DNA from: Exiguobacterium sp. s122
GTDB taxonomy: Bacteria; Bacillota; Bacilli; Exiguobacteriales; Exiguobacteriaceae
Direction of reading: 5' to 3'
DNA length: 64,000 bases
Assembly: GCF_018618475.1 (NCBI RefSeq)
Contig: NZ_JACSMD010000003.1
Coordinates: forward strand, 124,001 to 188,000
In this document: one piece after another, positions 1-8,341 of the stretch
Layout of the letters: each line of letters starts with the position of its first letter
How positions within the stretch are numbered: position 1 is the stretch's first letter
Notes under the pieces: model-generated
Told to the model about the DNA's origin: nothing
The model's input: only the letters and a program-made list of their open reading frames with translations
The model's database searches: none
Made by a program: the position numbers and the translations under genes

Positions 1-223
1 CGAGATTCCAAAGGGTGCGAAAGTGACGTTCCTCGTCACGTCACCTGACGTCGTCCACGGCTTCCAGCTCGTCGGGACACCGGTCAACATGATGGTCGTA
101 CCGGGTCATATCAACTCACTCACGTATACGTTTAAAGAAACAGGAGAATTTCTAATCCTTTGTAACGAATATTGTGGGACCGGTCATCATATGATGTCGA
201 CAAAAATTAAGGTGGTGGAGTAA
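1..223 (+). CDS. cbaB: Cytochrome ba3-type oxidase subunit II, C-terminal part
   Basis: The reading frame is open from base 2, so the gene enters from outside the window; only its last 73 residues are visible. They form the CuA-binding cupredoxin end of subunit II: a histidine in DVVHGF and the cluster CNEYCGTGHHMM, which supplies the two cysteines, glutamate, histidine and methionine of the binuclear copper site. The protein takes electrons from cytochrome c and passes them to subunit I. It is short after the CuA motif and has no cytochrome c domain, as in ba3-type rather than caa3-type enzymes. One base separates its stop from the ATG of subunit I, so the two are co-translated. Confidence 0.93.
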   Translation, partial: EIPKGAKVTFLVTSPDVVHGFQLVGTPVNMMVVPGHINSLTYTFKETGEFLILCNEYCGTGHHMMSTKIKVVE

Positions 224-224
224 C

Positions 225-1910
225 ATGAACGACGTAGCTTCGAAATTAAAACAGTGGGAAATGGAACGGGGTGTGCCGGTACCGAGTATCGGTGTTAAAG
301 AAGCACGCCTCGCCTATGCCCACGTCGTCATCTCGGTCCTTGCCGTCTTAATCGGTGGGTTGGCGGGACTCATGCAGACATTGATTCGAACCGGTGTCAT
401 TCCGGAAATCTTCGGTTATTATCAACTGTTGACCGCGCACGGCATCATGCTCGGTCTTGTCTTTACAACGATGTTCATTATCGGTCTTCTTTATGCGCTG
501 CTCGCCAAGTCGTTCGGACGGTTCGAAGCCTTCCCGACACGCCTCGCCTGGCTCGGTTTTTGGATGATTATCGCCGGTGCGGTGCTCGTCACGATTATGG
601 TACTCGCCAATAAGGCGACGGTGCTCTATACATTTTACGCGCCGCTCATGGCCGATCCGGTGTTTTATATCGGTCTCGTCTTGTTCGTCGTCGGGACGTG
701 GCTCTCGGCGTTCGCCATGTTCCGAATGTACGCGGACTACAAGCGAGAGAATCCAGGGATTCACCCTCCACTTCCGGCGTTCATGAGTATTATGACGATG
801 CTCCTTTGGGTCATCGCCACGCTCGGTGTCGCAGGGACAATCTTGTTCCAATTGCTCCCGCTCTCGCTCGGATGGACAGATACGGTCGGAATCGAGTTGT
901 CGCGGACACTGTTCTGGTACTTCGGCCATCCACTCGTTTACTTTTGGCTCATGCCGGCCTATATCGTCTGGTATACGGTCGTGCCGAAAGTCATCGGTGG
1001 GAAGATCTTCTCGGATGCCCTCGCTCGAATGGCATTCCTGTTATTCTTGTTGTTCTCGTTCCCGGTCGGCTTCCACCATCAATTGACGGAGCCTGGAATC
1101 GATCCGTTCTGGAAGTTCGTCCAAGTCATTTTGACGTTCCTCGTCGTCATCCCATCGTTCATGACCGCGTTCTCGCTCTTTGCGACGTTTGAACTTCGGG
1201 GACGTACCCTCGGTGCTCGCGGCTTATTCGGCTGGGTGAAGAAGATGCCGTACAGTGACGTCCGCTTCCTCGCACCGTTCGTCGGCATGCTGTTCTTCAT
1301 TCCGGCGGGTGCGGGCGGCATCATCAACGCTTCCCATCAATTGAACGCGATGGTGCACAACACATTGTGGGTGACCGGTCACTTCCATATCACGGTCGGT
1401 ACGGCTGTCGCCTTGACGTTCTTCGGAACCGCGTATTGGCTCGTCCCTGTCCTACGTGGTCGTACCCTCACGAAAGCGATGAACCGCCTTGGATTACTTC
1501 AAACGGCAACATGGGCGTTCGGGATGTCGATTATGTCATATGCGATGCATATCTCAGGACTCCAAGGGAACCCGCGACGAACCGGTCCGGCGACATATTT
1601 CTCGGACGCGCTCACGCGGGAATGGATTCCGTACCATATCGCCATGGCAATTGGTGGGACAATCCTCTTACTCTCGGTCCTCATCTTCGTCTACTCGATG
1701 TTCAATTTATCGTTCCTCGCACCGAAAGGAGAGGAAGAGTTCCCGCTCGCCGAGACGGAAGAGGCCGCGATGGAGACGCCGCGCTTCTTCGAGAACTGGA
1801 AGCTTTGGATCACCGTCACGTTTGTCTTGATTGCGTTCGCTTATACGATTCCGATTTGGCACTTGATTGAAAGTGCGCCACCTGGCGCACGCGGTTGGGT
1901 GCTCTGGTAA
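225..1910 (+). CDS. cbaA: Cytochrome ba3-type oxidase subunit I
   Basis: 561-residue catalytic subunit of a haem-copper oxygen reductase, with about 13 hydrophobic helices. Visible ligands include the low-spin haem histidine in LLTAHGIMLG, the CuB/cross-link motif in GHPLVYFW, the histidine pair in GFHHQ, and the haem histidines in VTGHFHITVG. The subunit reduces oxygen to water and pumps protons across the membrane. Length and motifs fit the B (ba3) family, which usually has high oxygen affinity. A strong terminator follows, so subunits II and I appear to end the operon. Confidence 0.95.
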   Translation: MNDVASKLKQWEMERGVPVPSIGVKEARLAYAHVVISVLAVLIGGLAGLMQTLIRTGVIPEIFGYYQLLTAHGIMLGLVFTTMFIIGLLYALLAKSFGRFEAFPTRLAWLGFWMIIAGAVLVTIMVLANKATVLYTFYAPLMADPVFYIGLVLFVVGTWLSAFAMFRMYADYKRENPGIHPPLPAFMSIMTMLLWVIATLGVAGTILFQLLPLSLGWTDTVGIELSRTLFWYFGHPLVYFWLMPAYIVWYTVVPKVIGGKIFSDALARMAFLLFLLFSFPVGFHHQLTEPGIDPFWKFVQVILTFLVVIPSFMTAFSLFATFELRGRTLGARGLFGWVKKMPYSDVRFLAPFVGMLFFIPAGAGGIINASHQLNAMVHNTLWVTGHFHITVGTAVALTFFGTAYWLVPVLRGRTLTKAMNRLGLLQTATWAFGMSIMSYAMHISGLQGNPRRTGPATYFSDALTREWIPYHIAMAIGGTILLLSVLIFVYSMFNLSFLAPKGEEEFPLAETEEAAMETPRFFENWKLWITVTFVLIAFAYTIPIWHLIESAPPGARGWVLW

Positions 1911-1917
1911 ACTGAAG

Positions 1918-1946
1918 TCAGCCCTCATGTGAGGGCTGGCTTTTTC
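1918..1946 (+). terminator. Terminator of the oxidase operon
   Basis: Perfect stem AGCCCTC-ATGT-GAGGGCT followed by GGCTTTTT, eight bases after the cbaA stop codon. Its position rules out the upstream GTG at 1929 as the start of the next gene. Confidence 0.9.
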
Positions 1947-1964
1947 GTGAGAGGAGTGGGGAAG

Positions 1965-2570
1965 GTGAACATCCTTCGGAAAAACATAAATCAGGCATAC
2001 ACCAAACATTCAGCGGGAAAACCCTTCATCGTCGCAATCGATGGGCTGAGCGGGTCGGGAAAGACGACGATGGTCGAGCAGTTACGCGACCTTTCAAAAG
2101 ATGTAGTCGTCTTTCATATCGATGACTTCATCGTCGAGCGGTCCAAACGATACGGAACAGGCGAGTCGGAGGCGATGGAATATTATGCGCTCCAATGGGA
2201 CGTCGACTTGCTCGTGAAGACATTGTTCAAGCCGCTACAGGAGGGGAAAACGAAGTTGACATTGCCTTATTATGAGCGCGACCGAGATGAGGTCATCAAC
2301 CGAACGGTGGAAATCGCACCGAACGCACTCGTATTGATTGAAGGCATCTTTTTACTGCGTGACGAATGGCGACGATATTTTGACTATATCGTGTATCTCG
2401 ACTGCCCTCGAGAAGTCCGGTATGAGCGGGCATTACATCGCGATACTTACATCGGCGACTTAGCGGAACGGCTTGACAAGTATACACGACGCTATTGGCC
2501 GGGCGAAGCGCACTATGTGAAGACCATCAATCCAAAGGCGAAGGCCGATCATATCGTTCATGCGGATTGA
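1965..2570 (+). CDS. Uridine kinase-like P-loop kinase
   Basis: 201-residue protein with a Walker A motif GLSGSGKTT about 25 residues from the start, an FHIDDF segment and a late ALVLIEGIFL strand, the pattern of the uridine kinase / phosphoribulokinase / pantothenate kinase superfamily. It probably phosphorylates a small hydroxylated substrate; the substrate cannot be read from the sequence. I chose the GTG at 1965 because GAGGAG lies eight bases upstream and the longer frame would begin inside the preceding terminator. It stands alone between two terminators. Confidence 0.75.
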   Translation: MNILRKNINQAYTKHSAGKPFIVAIDGLSGSGKTTMVEQLRDLSKDVVVFHIDDFIVERSKRYGTGESEAMEYYALQWDVDLLVKTLFKPLQEGKTKLTLPYYERDRDEVINRTVEIAPNALVLIEGIFLLRDEWRRYFDYIVYLDCPREVRYERALHRDTYIGDLAERLDKYTRRYWPGEAHYVKTINPKAKADHIVHAD

Positions 2571-2601
2571 CGCATCCATATTCAAGTGGATGCGTTTTTT
2601 T
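2570..2601 (+). terminator. Terminator after the kinase gene
   Basis: Stem ACGCATCCA / TGGATGCGT with an eight-base loop, followed by a run of T, immediately after the stop codon. Confidence 0.9.
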
Positions 2602-2626
2602 GTTGGATAGTTTTTACAAATAATTG

Positions 2627-2655
2627 TTGACAGTGAAGTGTATTACATTGATAAT
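2627..2655 (+). promoter_or_regulatory. SigA-type promoter of the ytr-like operon
   Basis: TTGACA at 2627-2632 and GATAAT at 2650-2655 with a 17-base spacer, about 50 bases before the GntR gene. The repeated element GTGTATTA occurs inside the spacer as well as just downstream. Confidence 0.8.
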
Positions 2656-2665
2656 ACAGTCAGAT

Positions 2666-2689
2666 AGTGTATTAGTCGCATCATACACT
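2666..2689 (+). promoter_or_regulatory. Candidate operator of the YtrA-like repressor
   Basis: Inverted repeat AGTGTA-N12-TACACT just downstream of the predicted transcription start. A further half site, AGTGTATTAC, lies at about 2637 between -35 and -10. The placement suits autorepression by the GntR protein encoded next; the assignment is inference. Confidence 0.55.
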
Positions 2690-2703
2690 TAGAGAGGTGG
2701 CCT

Positions 2704-3096
2704 ATGATCATTCAATTTAACACGAGAGCCCCCGTCTATATCCAAGTCGTCGATTACTTCAAAAAGAAGATGGCGCTCGGAGAATTGCAGGCGGGTGAAG
2801 AAATGCCGTCCCGGCGCGAGCTCGCGACCGAACTGAAAATCAATCCGAACACTGTTCAAAAGGCGTTCAAAGAAATGGAGGAACAACAATTGATTACGAC
2901 CGAACGGAACCGGCCGAGCCGCGTCACGACCGATGAACACATTTTAAAACGAATCCGCACGGAACTAGTTGACGAAGCGGTCGCTGTCTTCGTTGAATCG
3001 ATTCAAGAGCTCGACGTCACGATGGATGAGCTCGTTGATAAAATCAAACGACAATACGGGGAGGAGAATCTCGATGATCGAAGTACTGGGAGTTAA
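2704..3096 (+). CDS. YtrA-type GntR family transcriptional regulator
   Basis: 130-residue repressor: an N-terminal winged helix (PVYIQVVDYFKKKMALG, then PSRRELATELKINPNTVQKA) with only a short helical tail and no large effector domain, which defines the YtrA subfamily. Such proteins usually repress the ABC transporter genes that follow them and are often relieved by cell-wall antibiotics. AGAGAGGTGG precedes the ATG. The 3' end overlaps the ATPase gene by 23 bases, so the genes are translationally linked. Confidence 0.88.
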   Translation: MIIQFNTRAPVYIQVVDYFKKKMALGELQAGEEMPSRRELATELKINPNTVQKAFKEMEEQQLITTERNRPSRVTTDEHILKRIRTELVDEAVAVFVESIQELDVTMDELVDKIKRQYGEENLDDRSTGS

Positions 3097-3754
3097 GAAA
3101 CGTTACCGCAAGAAACAAGTGCTTGAAGACGTGTCATTCACGGCTCAAAAAGGGGAAATCACGTGTTTGATCGGATTGAACGGTACTGGGAAATCTACGA
3201 TTTTGAAAGGCATCATGGGCCTCACTCCGTTCGACCGGGGCACGGTGCTCGTCGATGGGGAACCGCTCGATTTGAATCGCGTGGCGTTCGTTCCGGATCA
3301 CTCGACGTTTCCGATTCACTTCACGATCGAGCAGTGTGAGGCGTTCATGCGCGACTTTTATCCAAAATTCGATTCGAAACTGTTTGCCCGTCTCGTCGAT
3401 GAGTTCAAGCTGTTCCTAGAAGACAAGTTAAACGAGCTGTCGAAAGGGACACTCGCGAAAGTGAACTTGGCGCTCGGCATCGCGCAAGATCCGGACTATT
3501 TATTGCTCGACGAGCCGTTTTCAGGGATCGACGTGTTCTCAAAAGAACAGATCGTCGAGTTGTTTTCGAGTGATTTGATGGAAAACCGAGGCGTGTTGAT
3601 TACGACGCACGAGATTGACGATATCGAATATTTGGTCGACAAGGCCGTCATCTTGAACCGAGGACGAATCGTTCGTGAGTTCGACGTCGAGGACGTCCGT
3701 TTCATTCACGGTAAGTCGATTGTCGATGTCATGAGAGAGGAGTACGGGGCATGA
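3074..3754 (+). CDS. ABC transporter ATP-binding protein (YtrB-like)
   Basis: 226-residue ABC ATPase: Walker A LNGTGKST near residue 37, signature-like LSKGTLAKV, Walker B YLLLDEPFSG and H-loop TTHEID. The signature is LSKGT rather than LSGGQ, as in many small YtrB/BcrA-type ATPases. I start it at the ATG at 3074, preceded by GGGGAGGAG, rather than at an earlier in-frame GTG inside the gntR gene. With the permease downstream it probably forms an antibiotic-responsive or envelope-related ABC transporter. Confidence 0.88.
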   Translation: MIEVLGVKKRYRKKQVLEDVSFTAQKGEITCLIGLNGTGKSTILKGIMGLTPFDRGTVLVDGEPLDLNRVAFVPDHSTFPIHFTIEQCEAFMRDFYPKFDSKLFARLVDEFKLFLEDKLNELSKGTLAKVNLALGIAQDPDYLLLDEPFSGIDVFSKEQIVELFSSDLMENRGVLITTHEIDDIEYLVDKAVILNRGRIVREFDVEDVRFIHGKSIVDVMREEYGA

Positions 3755-4557
3755 ATTTATTAAAGTTAGTCGGATGGGAAGTCGAACGGGTGACAAAACC
3801 ATACCTCATTTTGATTTCACTGCTCGTCGTCACACAGTTCGCATGGCTTGGTTATTTCTTATGGAGCGAGACAGCGTTTTATGAAGAGATGCGTCGTACC
3901 GGGACGCCGGATTATGTGTTGACGTTTAGTAATTATATCGGGGGCACCCCATTCATCTTGTCGATTGGATTTGCCGTCACGGCGATGCTCATGTATAGCT
4001 TTTGGATTTGGTATCGCGACTTCCAAGGCCGTGGTACGTTCATGATGCGGTTGTTGATGATTCCGCAACAGCGGATGTTCGTCTTCACTGCGAAACTTTT
4101 CACGATGATGTTGATGGTACTCGGACTGTTTTCGATTCAGTGGATTGTATTAAAGATTGAGTACATAGCGTTCACAAATTGGTTCAATTCACAAATGATG
4201 CCGATTAGCGGCTCTTTTGAGCGGGCCATTAGCTTCGATGGAGCGTTAGCAATCATGTTTCCAGCCTCACTATTCAACTTTTTCGTACATCAAATAGTAA
4301 TTGTCCTCGTCATTTTGTTTATTTTTACGTTTGTATTAATTGAACGAAGTCTTTGGCAACACACAATTTGGGCATCTGTGTTCGCTGGTTTGAAACTTGT
4401 AGGTATTTTGGCCGTCCCGATTATTGGATACTTTTTTATAGAAAAACGCTTAATTTATGATGAAACGCTTTTATTTATCGGAGGCGTATTAGTCAGTATG
4501 TTCTTTATGACGGTCTGGATGATCCGACACTATTTGACAAAGAAATTGAATGTGTGA
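3751..4557 (+). CDS. ABC-2-type permease of the ytr-like operon
   Basis: 268-residue integral membrane protein with about six hydrophobic segments (for example near residues 18-38, 60-80, 110-130 and 185-205). Its ATG overlaps the ATPase stop by four bases, so it is the natural membrane partner. I do not recognise a closer family. From about 4.2 kb the base composition becomes clearly more AT-rich than in the regulator and ATPase. Confidence 0.75.
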   Translation: MNLLKLVGWEVERVTKPYLILISLLVVTQFAWLGYFLWSETAFYEEMRRTGTPDYVLTFSNYIGGTPFILSIGFAVTAMLMYSFWIWYRDFQGRGTFMMRLLMIPQQRMFVFTAKLFTMMLMVLGLFSIQWIVLKIEYIAFTNWFNSQMMPISGSFERAISFDGALAIMFPASLFNFFVHQIVIVLVILFIFTFVLIERSLWQHTIWASVFAGLKLVGILAVPIIGYFFIEKRLIYDETLLFIGGVLVSMFFMTVWMIRHYLTKKLNV

Positions 4558-4566
4558 GGTGACGAG

Positions 4567-5670
4567 ATGAAACGAATTTGGAACGTGATTGCTCTTGGAG
4601 CCATCATTGTGATTGGATTGGGCACGTTTGCAGTAAACGCGACAGAAACGACTGCAGAGTGGGTGCTTAAAGTCGGATCAAATCCGACGGTTTGGAAAGA
4701 CAGAACAGTTGATGTCAGTTATAGTATGCAAGATGCTGTTAATAAACAGTTTGAAGTTACATTGGAAGAAAGTCGTCCGACGACGAATTTGAGTTATTTC
4801 GAAGAAGGGCTTCGTTATCGAGAACGATTGAGCGGGGATGAACGTAAAATCCATCGACAAATGAATCGTTTGACGTTCGCTCAATCGATTCAAACCGGTC
4901 GAGGTTTCCTTGGTATCGGACAACGAGGGAATGACGAGCTAGTCGTCTTTAAACAACTTGATGGAGAGAGCATATCTACTTACACATTTGAAGGGAAAGA
5001 TAGTCAAATTTCTGATGTTATTACAGGATTTTGGGCAGGGTTATTTGTTCAAAAAAATGAATTAAATTTAATTTATCGTGAAGGGCATGACGGGGAAGAA
5101 CGGACGATGCTCGCGACGTTTAATGAAGCAATGAATGATGTCACAGTCTCAGAGATAAAAATGGATAAAGGGTTCGTTTCACATGTGTTTGGAACAAATC
5201 GATTTTATAATACGAACATGTTGATGGAAAAGCAGGATACTCGATTTGTACCTGTTGGGGTAGGAGGATATGAGTCGGTCATAGAATATGGACAAACATC
5301 TTATAATCAAACAGATTTATCTGGATTATATGCATATGATACGAAAGAACGTCAAGTTGTCAAGTTGCTATCAGATAAGGAGTTTTGGACATCTACGATA
5401 GTTGATAATGAATTGATTGCTTTAACCGCTGAGGGAGATGAAGTGGTCATTGATTTAAATACGTTGAAACAGACGACGAGAAAAACACTGGAAGGTTCAG
5501 TCAAAGAGGCATACTACTTAGACAACCTACTTTATCAGGTTCGCTCCATAAAAGATGGGGTCATCATCGATGTGTACGAAGACGGCGAACAAATCTCGAG
5601 TGCGACGGTTTTAGCTGAAAATGATGAAGCGAAAGCGATGCTCAATCATGCTACATTTTATGTGAGATAA
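4567..5670 (+). CDS. Exported or membrane-anchored protein of unknown function
   Basis: 367 residues with an N-terminal hydrophobic segment (NVIALGAIIVIGLGTFAV) that acts as a signal peptide or anchor; the rest is hydrophilic and presumably outside the cell. Repeated short beta-type stretches (for example SGLYAYDTKERQVVKLL and DEVVIDLNTLKQTT) suggest a propeller-like fold, which is inference. It lies nine bases after the permease and before the operon terminator, so it may be an accessory subunit. The gene is AT-rich compared with the window. Confidence 0.6.
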   Translation: MKRIWNVIALGAIIVIGLGTFAVNATETTAEWVLKVGSNPTVWKDRTVDVSYSMQDAVNKQFEVTLEESRPTTNLSYFEEGLRYRERLSGDERKIHRQMNRLTFAQSIQTGRGFLGIGQRGNDELVVFKQLDGESISTYTFEGKDSQISDVITGFWAGLFVQKNELNLIYREGHDGEERTMLATFNEAMNDVTVSEIKMDKGFVSHVFGTNRFYNTNMLMEKQDTRFVPVGVGGYESVIEYGQTSYNQTDLSGLYAYDTKERQVVKLLSDKEFWTSTIVDNELIALTAEGDEVVIDLNTLKQTTRKTLEGSVKEAYYLDNLLYQVRSIKDGVIIDVYEDGEQISSATVLAENDEAKAMLNHATFYVR

Positions 5671-5706
5671 AAATAACCGAGAGGCGACCGCCTCTCGGTT
5701 ATTTTG
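5671..5706. terminator. Bidirectional terminator between convergent genes
   Basis: AAATAACCGAGAGGCG / CGCCTCTCGGTTATTT with a short loop; A-rich and T-rich flanks let it serve the ytr-like operon on + and the 5699 gene on -. Confidence 0.9.
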
Positions 5707-6340
5707 ATGGTTTCGGAATGATGACGCCTTCTTCTAAATCGAGCAACAAATCAATCAGTTCCGCACAAAACTCGGGGAACTGGTCAAGAAACGCACCCGG
5801 GCCGACCTCGTCTGTGAAATCGATATATAAATCGGATACGTTACCCGCCATCTTTTTCGGGAGGGCGAGGAACGCCGATCCGAAACGCCAGCTGCCGCGA
5901 ATGTCGAGCAACTTCCCGAGCATGATGTCACCGAGCTCCCGCTTCTCAGGGAGGTTGACCACGTATGTTTCTTTCGTTTCCCAGTCGCGAAGACCGTTCT
6001 CGGTCACTTCAAAGACCGAACAGCGAGGGACGGCGAGCCCGCGGAGCGCATGATACAGGGCCGGGGACATATCTGCTTTATGATCCGCCAAATAGCGACC
6101 GTGCGGTGTCATCCCGTCCTCGTCCGTCTCAAAGAAGACGGCCCAATCGATGAACAGATCGCGGAACAGTTCGGCGTCTTTTAAATGCCATGTGCCTTCC
6201 GAGGCGATTTCTTGAATATAGTTCGTCCATTGTGTGCTTCGTGCGAGTGCTGCCTGCTCATACAACTTTTTCAGTTCGGCCAGCAATTCGGACTCTTCCA
6301 CAAGCAATGGGAATGGAATCACTTTCCGGTCTTTTTTCAT
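5699..6340 (-). CDS. Conserved-looking hypothetical protein coupled to a helicase gene
   Basis: 213-residue soluble, acidic protein with many aromatic residues (DLFIDWAVFFETDEDG near residue 65). I recognise no family, catalytic motif or transmembrane segment. Its ATG overlaps the stop of the upstream YfmL-like helicase by four bases, so the two are translated together. A role with the helicase in RNA metabolism is possible but rests on position only. Confidence 0.65.
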   Translation of the reverse strand: MKKDRKVIPFPLLVEESELLAELKKLYEQAALARSTQWTNYIQEIASEGTWHLKDAELFRDLFIDWAVFFETDEDGMTPHGRYLADHKADMSPALYHALRGLAVPRCSVFEVTENGLRDWETKETYVVNLPEKRELGDIMLGKLLDIRGSWRFGSAFLALPKKMAGNVSDLYIDFTDEVGPGAFLDQFPEFCAELIDLLLDLEEGVIIPKPSK

Positions 6341-7503
6341 CGTCTTGGTCCTCGCTTGTTCGCGGGACGCTTGACGACTTTCGGTTTGTCTTCGATTCGT
6401 TTCTCGATGACATCGCCGCGGTAAATCTCGAGCTCCTTCAACTCAACACCGAGTTGACGGGCGAACGCCTTCAAGTGCTTCAAGTCCTCATCGGTCACGA
6501 GAGAGAGGACAGTCCCAGCGGCATTTCCACGAGCCGTCCGGCCAGAGCGGTGAATGAAGTCGTCAATCGACTCGGGCAAGTCGAAATGGACGACGTGCGT
6601 CACTTCTTCGATGTCAAGGCCACGAGCGGCAAGGCCCGTCGTAATGAGGAGCGGGTACTCGCCTTTGCGGAATTCCCGGAGCGTCTCGACGCGTTCCCGT
6701 TTCCCTTTTAAGCTGTCGAGCATCCGATAGTTCACGTTCATTTTTTCGAGCTCTCCTTTTAACGGAGGCAAGAACGAGCGGTTGTTGATGAACGCGAGCG
6801 CTTTGACACCGTCGACGTGAGACAGACGACGGAGTAGTTCCGGTTTATAGCGGCGCGTCGTCAACATGTAGCCGTACGTCACTTGGTTATTCACGGCCCG
6901 CTCGATTTTGATGTGAGCCGGTTCGTTCAAAAATGGTGCGGCCCAGTCCGTTAACGAGTCTGTCAATGTCGCCGACACGAGGGCGATTTGACGATTTGCT
7001 GCTGTATGCTTGATGATGCGTTCTGCAGTCTCAGTGAGTCCGCTGTCGATGATTTGATCCGCTTCATCGAGAATGACAGTGTGCGTCTCATGCAACTTCA
7101 ATTTTTTCTTTTCAATCAATTCGACGAGACGTCCCGGCGTCCCGACAATCAAATGCGGTTTTTTCTTCAAGCGGTCGATTTGACGCTTCAGCTCAACCCC
7201 ACCGATGAATGAGCCGATCCGGACATCACCTTTCTCTGTGAAGCGCTGCGCGACGTTTTGAATCTGCATGACGAGTTCCCGTGTTGGAGCGACGATGACG
7301 ACTTGGATGCGTTCGTTCGTCGGGTCGATTTTTTCAATCGCTGGTAGCAAATAAGCGAGCGTCTTTCCGGTGCCGGTCGGCGCCTCGATGGTCACGTCTT
7401 TGCCGTCTAGCAAGAGCGGGAACGCTTCCGCTTGGACCGGCATCGGTTCATTGAAGCCGAGGCGTTCCCAGGCTTCATTAATAAATGGCTTTGTAAAGTT
7501 CAT
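6337..7503 (-). CDS. DEAD-box RNA helicase, YfmL-like
   Basis: 388 residues with the helicase core: Q motif QAEAF, motif I APTGTGKT at 41-48, PTRELV, GTPGR, motif II DEAD in VILDEADQ, motif III SAT, and motif VI HRSGRTAR. Its length and short basic tail (KRPANKRGPRR) match the small YfmL group rather than CshA or CshB. Such helicases remodel structured RNA during ribosome assembly and cold adaptation. AAGGAG precedes the ATG. The unknown gene at 5699 overlaps its stop. Confidence 0.85.
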   Translation of the reverse strand: MNFTKPFINEAWERLGFNEPMPVQAEAFPLLLDGKDVTIEAPTGTGKTLAYLLPAIEKIDPTNERIQVVIVAPTRELVMQIQNVAQRFTEKGDVRIGSFIGGVELKRQIDRLKKKPHLIVGTPGRLVELIEKKKLKLHETHTVILDEADQIIDSGLTETAERIIKHTAANRQIALVSATLTDSLTDWAAPFLNEPAHIKIERAVNNQVTYGYMLTTRRYKPELLRRLSHVDGVKALAFINNRSFLPPLKGELEKMNVNYRMLDSLKGKRERVETLREFRKGEYPLLITTGLAARGLDIEEVTHVVHFDLPESIDDFIHRSGRTARGNAAGTVLSLVTDEDLKHLKAFARQLGVELKELEIYRGDVIEKRIEDKPKVVKRPANKRGPRR

Positions 7504-7530
7504 ATCAGTTCTCCTTATCGTTGGGCAAAA

Positions 7531-7556
7531 ACAAAGGAAGCATAAGCGCTCCCTGT
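7531..7556 (-). terminator. Weak terminator after the 7558 gene
   Basis: On the minus strand GGGAGC-GCTTAT-GCTTCC, including one G-T pair, is followed by TTTGTTTTT. It separates the 7558 gene from the helicase gene. Confidence 0.4.
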
Positions 7557-7557
7557 C

Positions 7558-7980
7558 TCAAATATAACGAACATGTTCAGTGTCGCCGTCAAATGACGAG
7601 CGGAGTGTCTGCGTATACGTTTGGCCGTCTTCGATGAGCGAAATGTGCACATCCATCCCGTCGGCTGTCCGTTCAATGCCTTCGAGTGTAAATCCTTGAT
7701 AGACGCGGTACTGTAACTCCGCTACTAGCTGCTCATACGGCTTCAATTCAGGATGTGTCTCGATCACGTCAAGCGGGCGCGCGACGAGTGTGACGAGCAA
7801 ACTGTCTCGATAATCGATGAAATCTTCATTCTCGATGTCATCATCGAAACGAATCCAAAATCCTGCATCTTCAAATTCTGTGATGAATCCGTCACGCGAT
7901 TCTCCAGCTGAATCGACTTTAAGTGAAATCCGGTCCCCGACTTTTAAGTCGTGTTCGGGTGTCAATGGTTCATACGTCAT
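7558..7980 (-). CDS. Hypothetical protein
   Basis: 140 residues, acidic and soluble. The first 50 residues (KVGDRISLKVDSAGES, then DGFITEF and FWIRFDDD) look like a small SH3-like beta barrel, which is inference. No catalytic motif and no known family. GAGGAAGGGG lies upstream of the ATG. It is divergent from pflB, and its start lies at the edge of the long pflB control region. Confidence 0.6.
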   Translation of the reverse strand: MTYEPLTPEHDLKVGDRISLKVDSAGESRDGFITEFEDAGFWIRFDDDIENEDFIDYRDSLLVTLVARPLDVIETHPELKPYEQLVAELQYRVYQGFTLEGIERTADGMDVHISLIEDGQTYTQTLRSSFDGDTEHVRYI

Positions 7981-8062
7981 GGGAAGAACCCCTTCCTCTT
8001 CTACAATGTTCTGCCTTCATTGTGTCTGAAATGCGTCAAAAATTCAAGTTCTATCCCCGGAG

Positions 8063-8078
8063 TGTGAGGGATATCACG
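8063..8078 (+). promoter_or_regulatory. Candidate CRP/FNR-type site upstream of pflB
   Basis: TGTGA-N6-TCACG matches the symmetric TGTGA-N6-TCACA consensus with one mismatch. It lies about 280 bases before the pflB start, far from the proposed promoter, and could also act on the divergent 7558 gene. Known regulation of pfl by FNR in related bacteria makes it plausible. Confidence 0.4.
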
Positions 8079-8193
8079 CATGAAACTGTATACTTTGTCA
8101 CAGATATTCATGATGAGTACAGATAGAGTGAAACATAAGTCGTGGCGGGCATCACCTGTTTCAAATTAGTTAGAAGGTACGGTATAACAGATG

Positions 8194-8207
8194 GTGAAGC
8201 GCTTACA
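8194..8207 (+). promoter_or_regulatory. Candidate cre (CcpA) site upstream of pflB
   Basis: GTGAAGCGCTTACA matches 11 of 14 bases of the palindromic cre TGTAAGCGCTTACA, with a perfect right half and centre. It lies upstream of the proposed -35, where CcpA commonly activates overflow and fermentation genes. Inference from motif only. Confidence 0.45.
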
Positions 8208-8236
8208 AAAAGCGAGGGATATCAACGTTCATTAGA

Positions 8237-8254
8237 TTGTTACAACATTCACAA
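8237..8254 (+). promoter_or_regulatory. Candidate Rex box of pflB
   Basis: TTGTTACAACATTCACAA agrees with the 18-base Rex consensus TTGTGAAATATTTCACAA at 13 positions, including an intact right half. A weak promoter (TTGTTC or TTCACT, then TATTAT at 8294-8299) follows. Rex would link pflB expression to the NADH/NAD ratio. Confidence 0.45.
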
Positions 8255-8341
8255 GTTCGTAATACATCTTGTTCACTTTTTCACGTACACTCATATTATA
8301 GAAAGCAGGCAGTTATCTCAACCTATGAGGAGTGACCAACC

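Noticed and set aside
348-929. 193-residue open frame on the minus strand inside cbaA
   Set aside because: It is a shadow of the oxidase gene: no ribosome site, an implausible Arg/His/Glu-rich product, and cbaA is certain.
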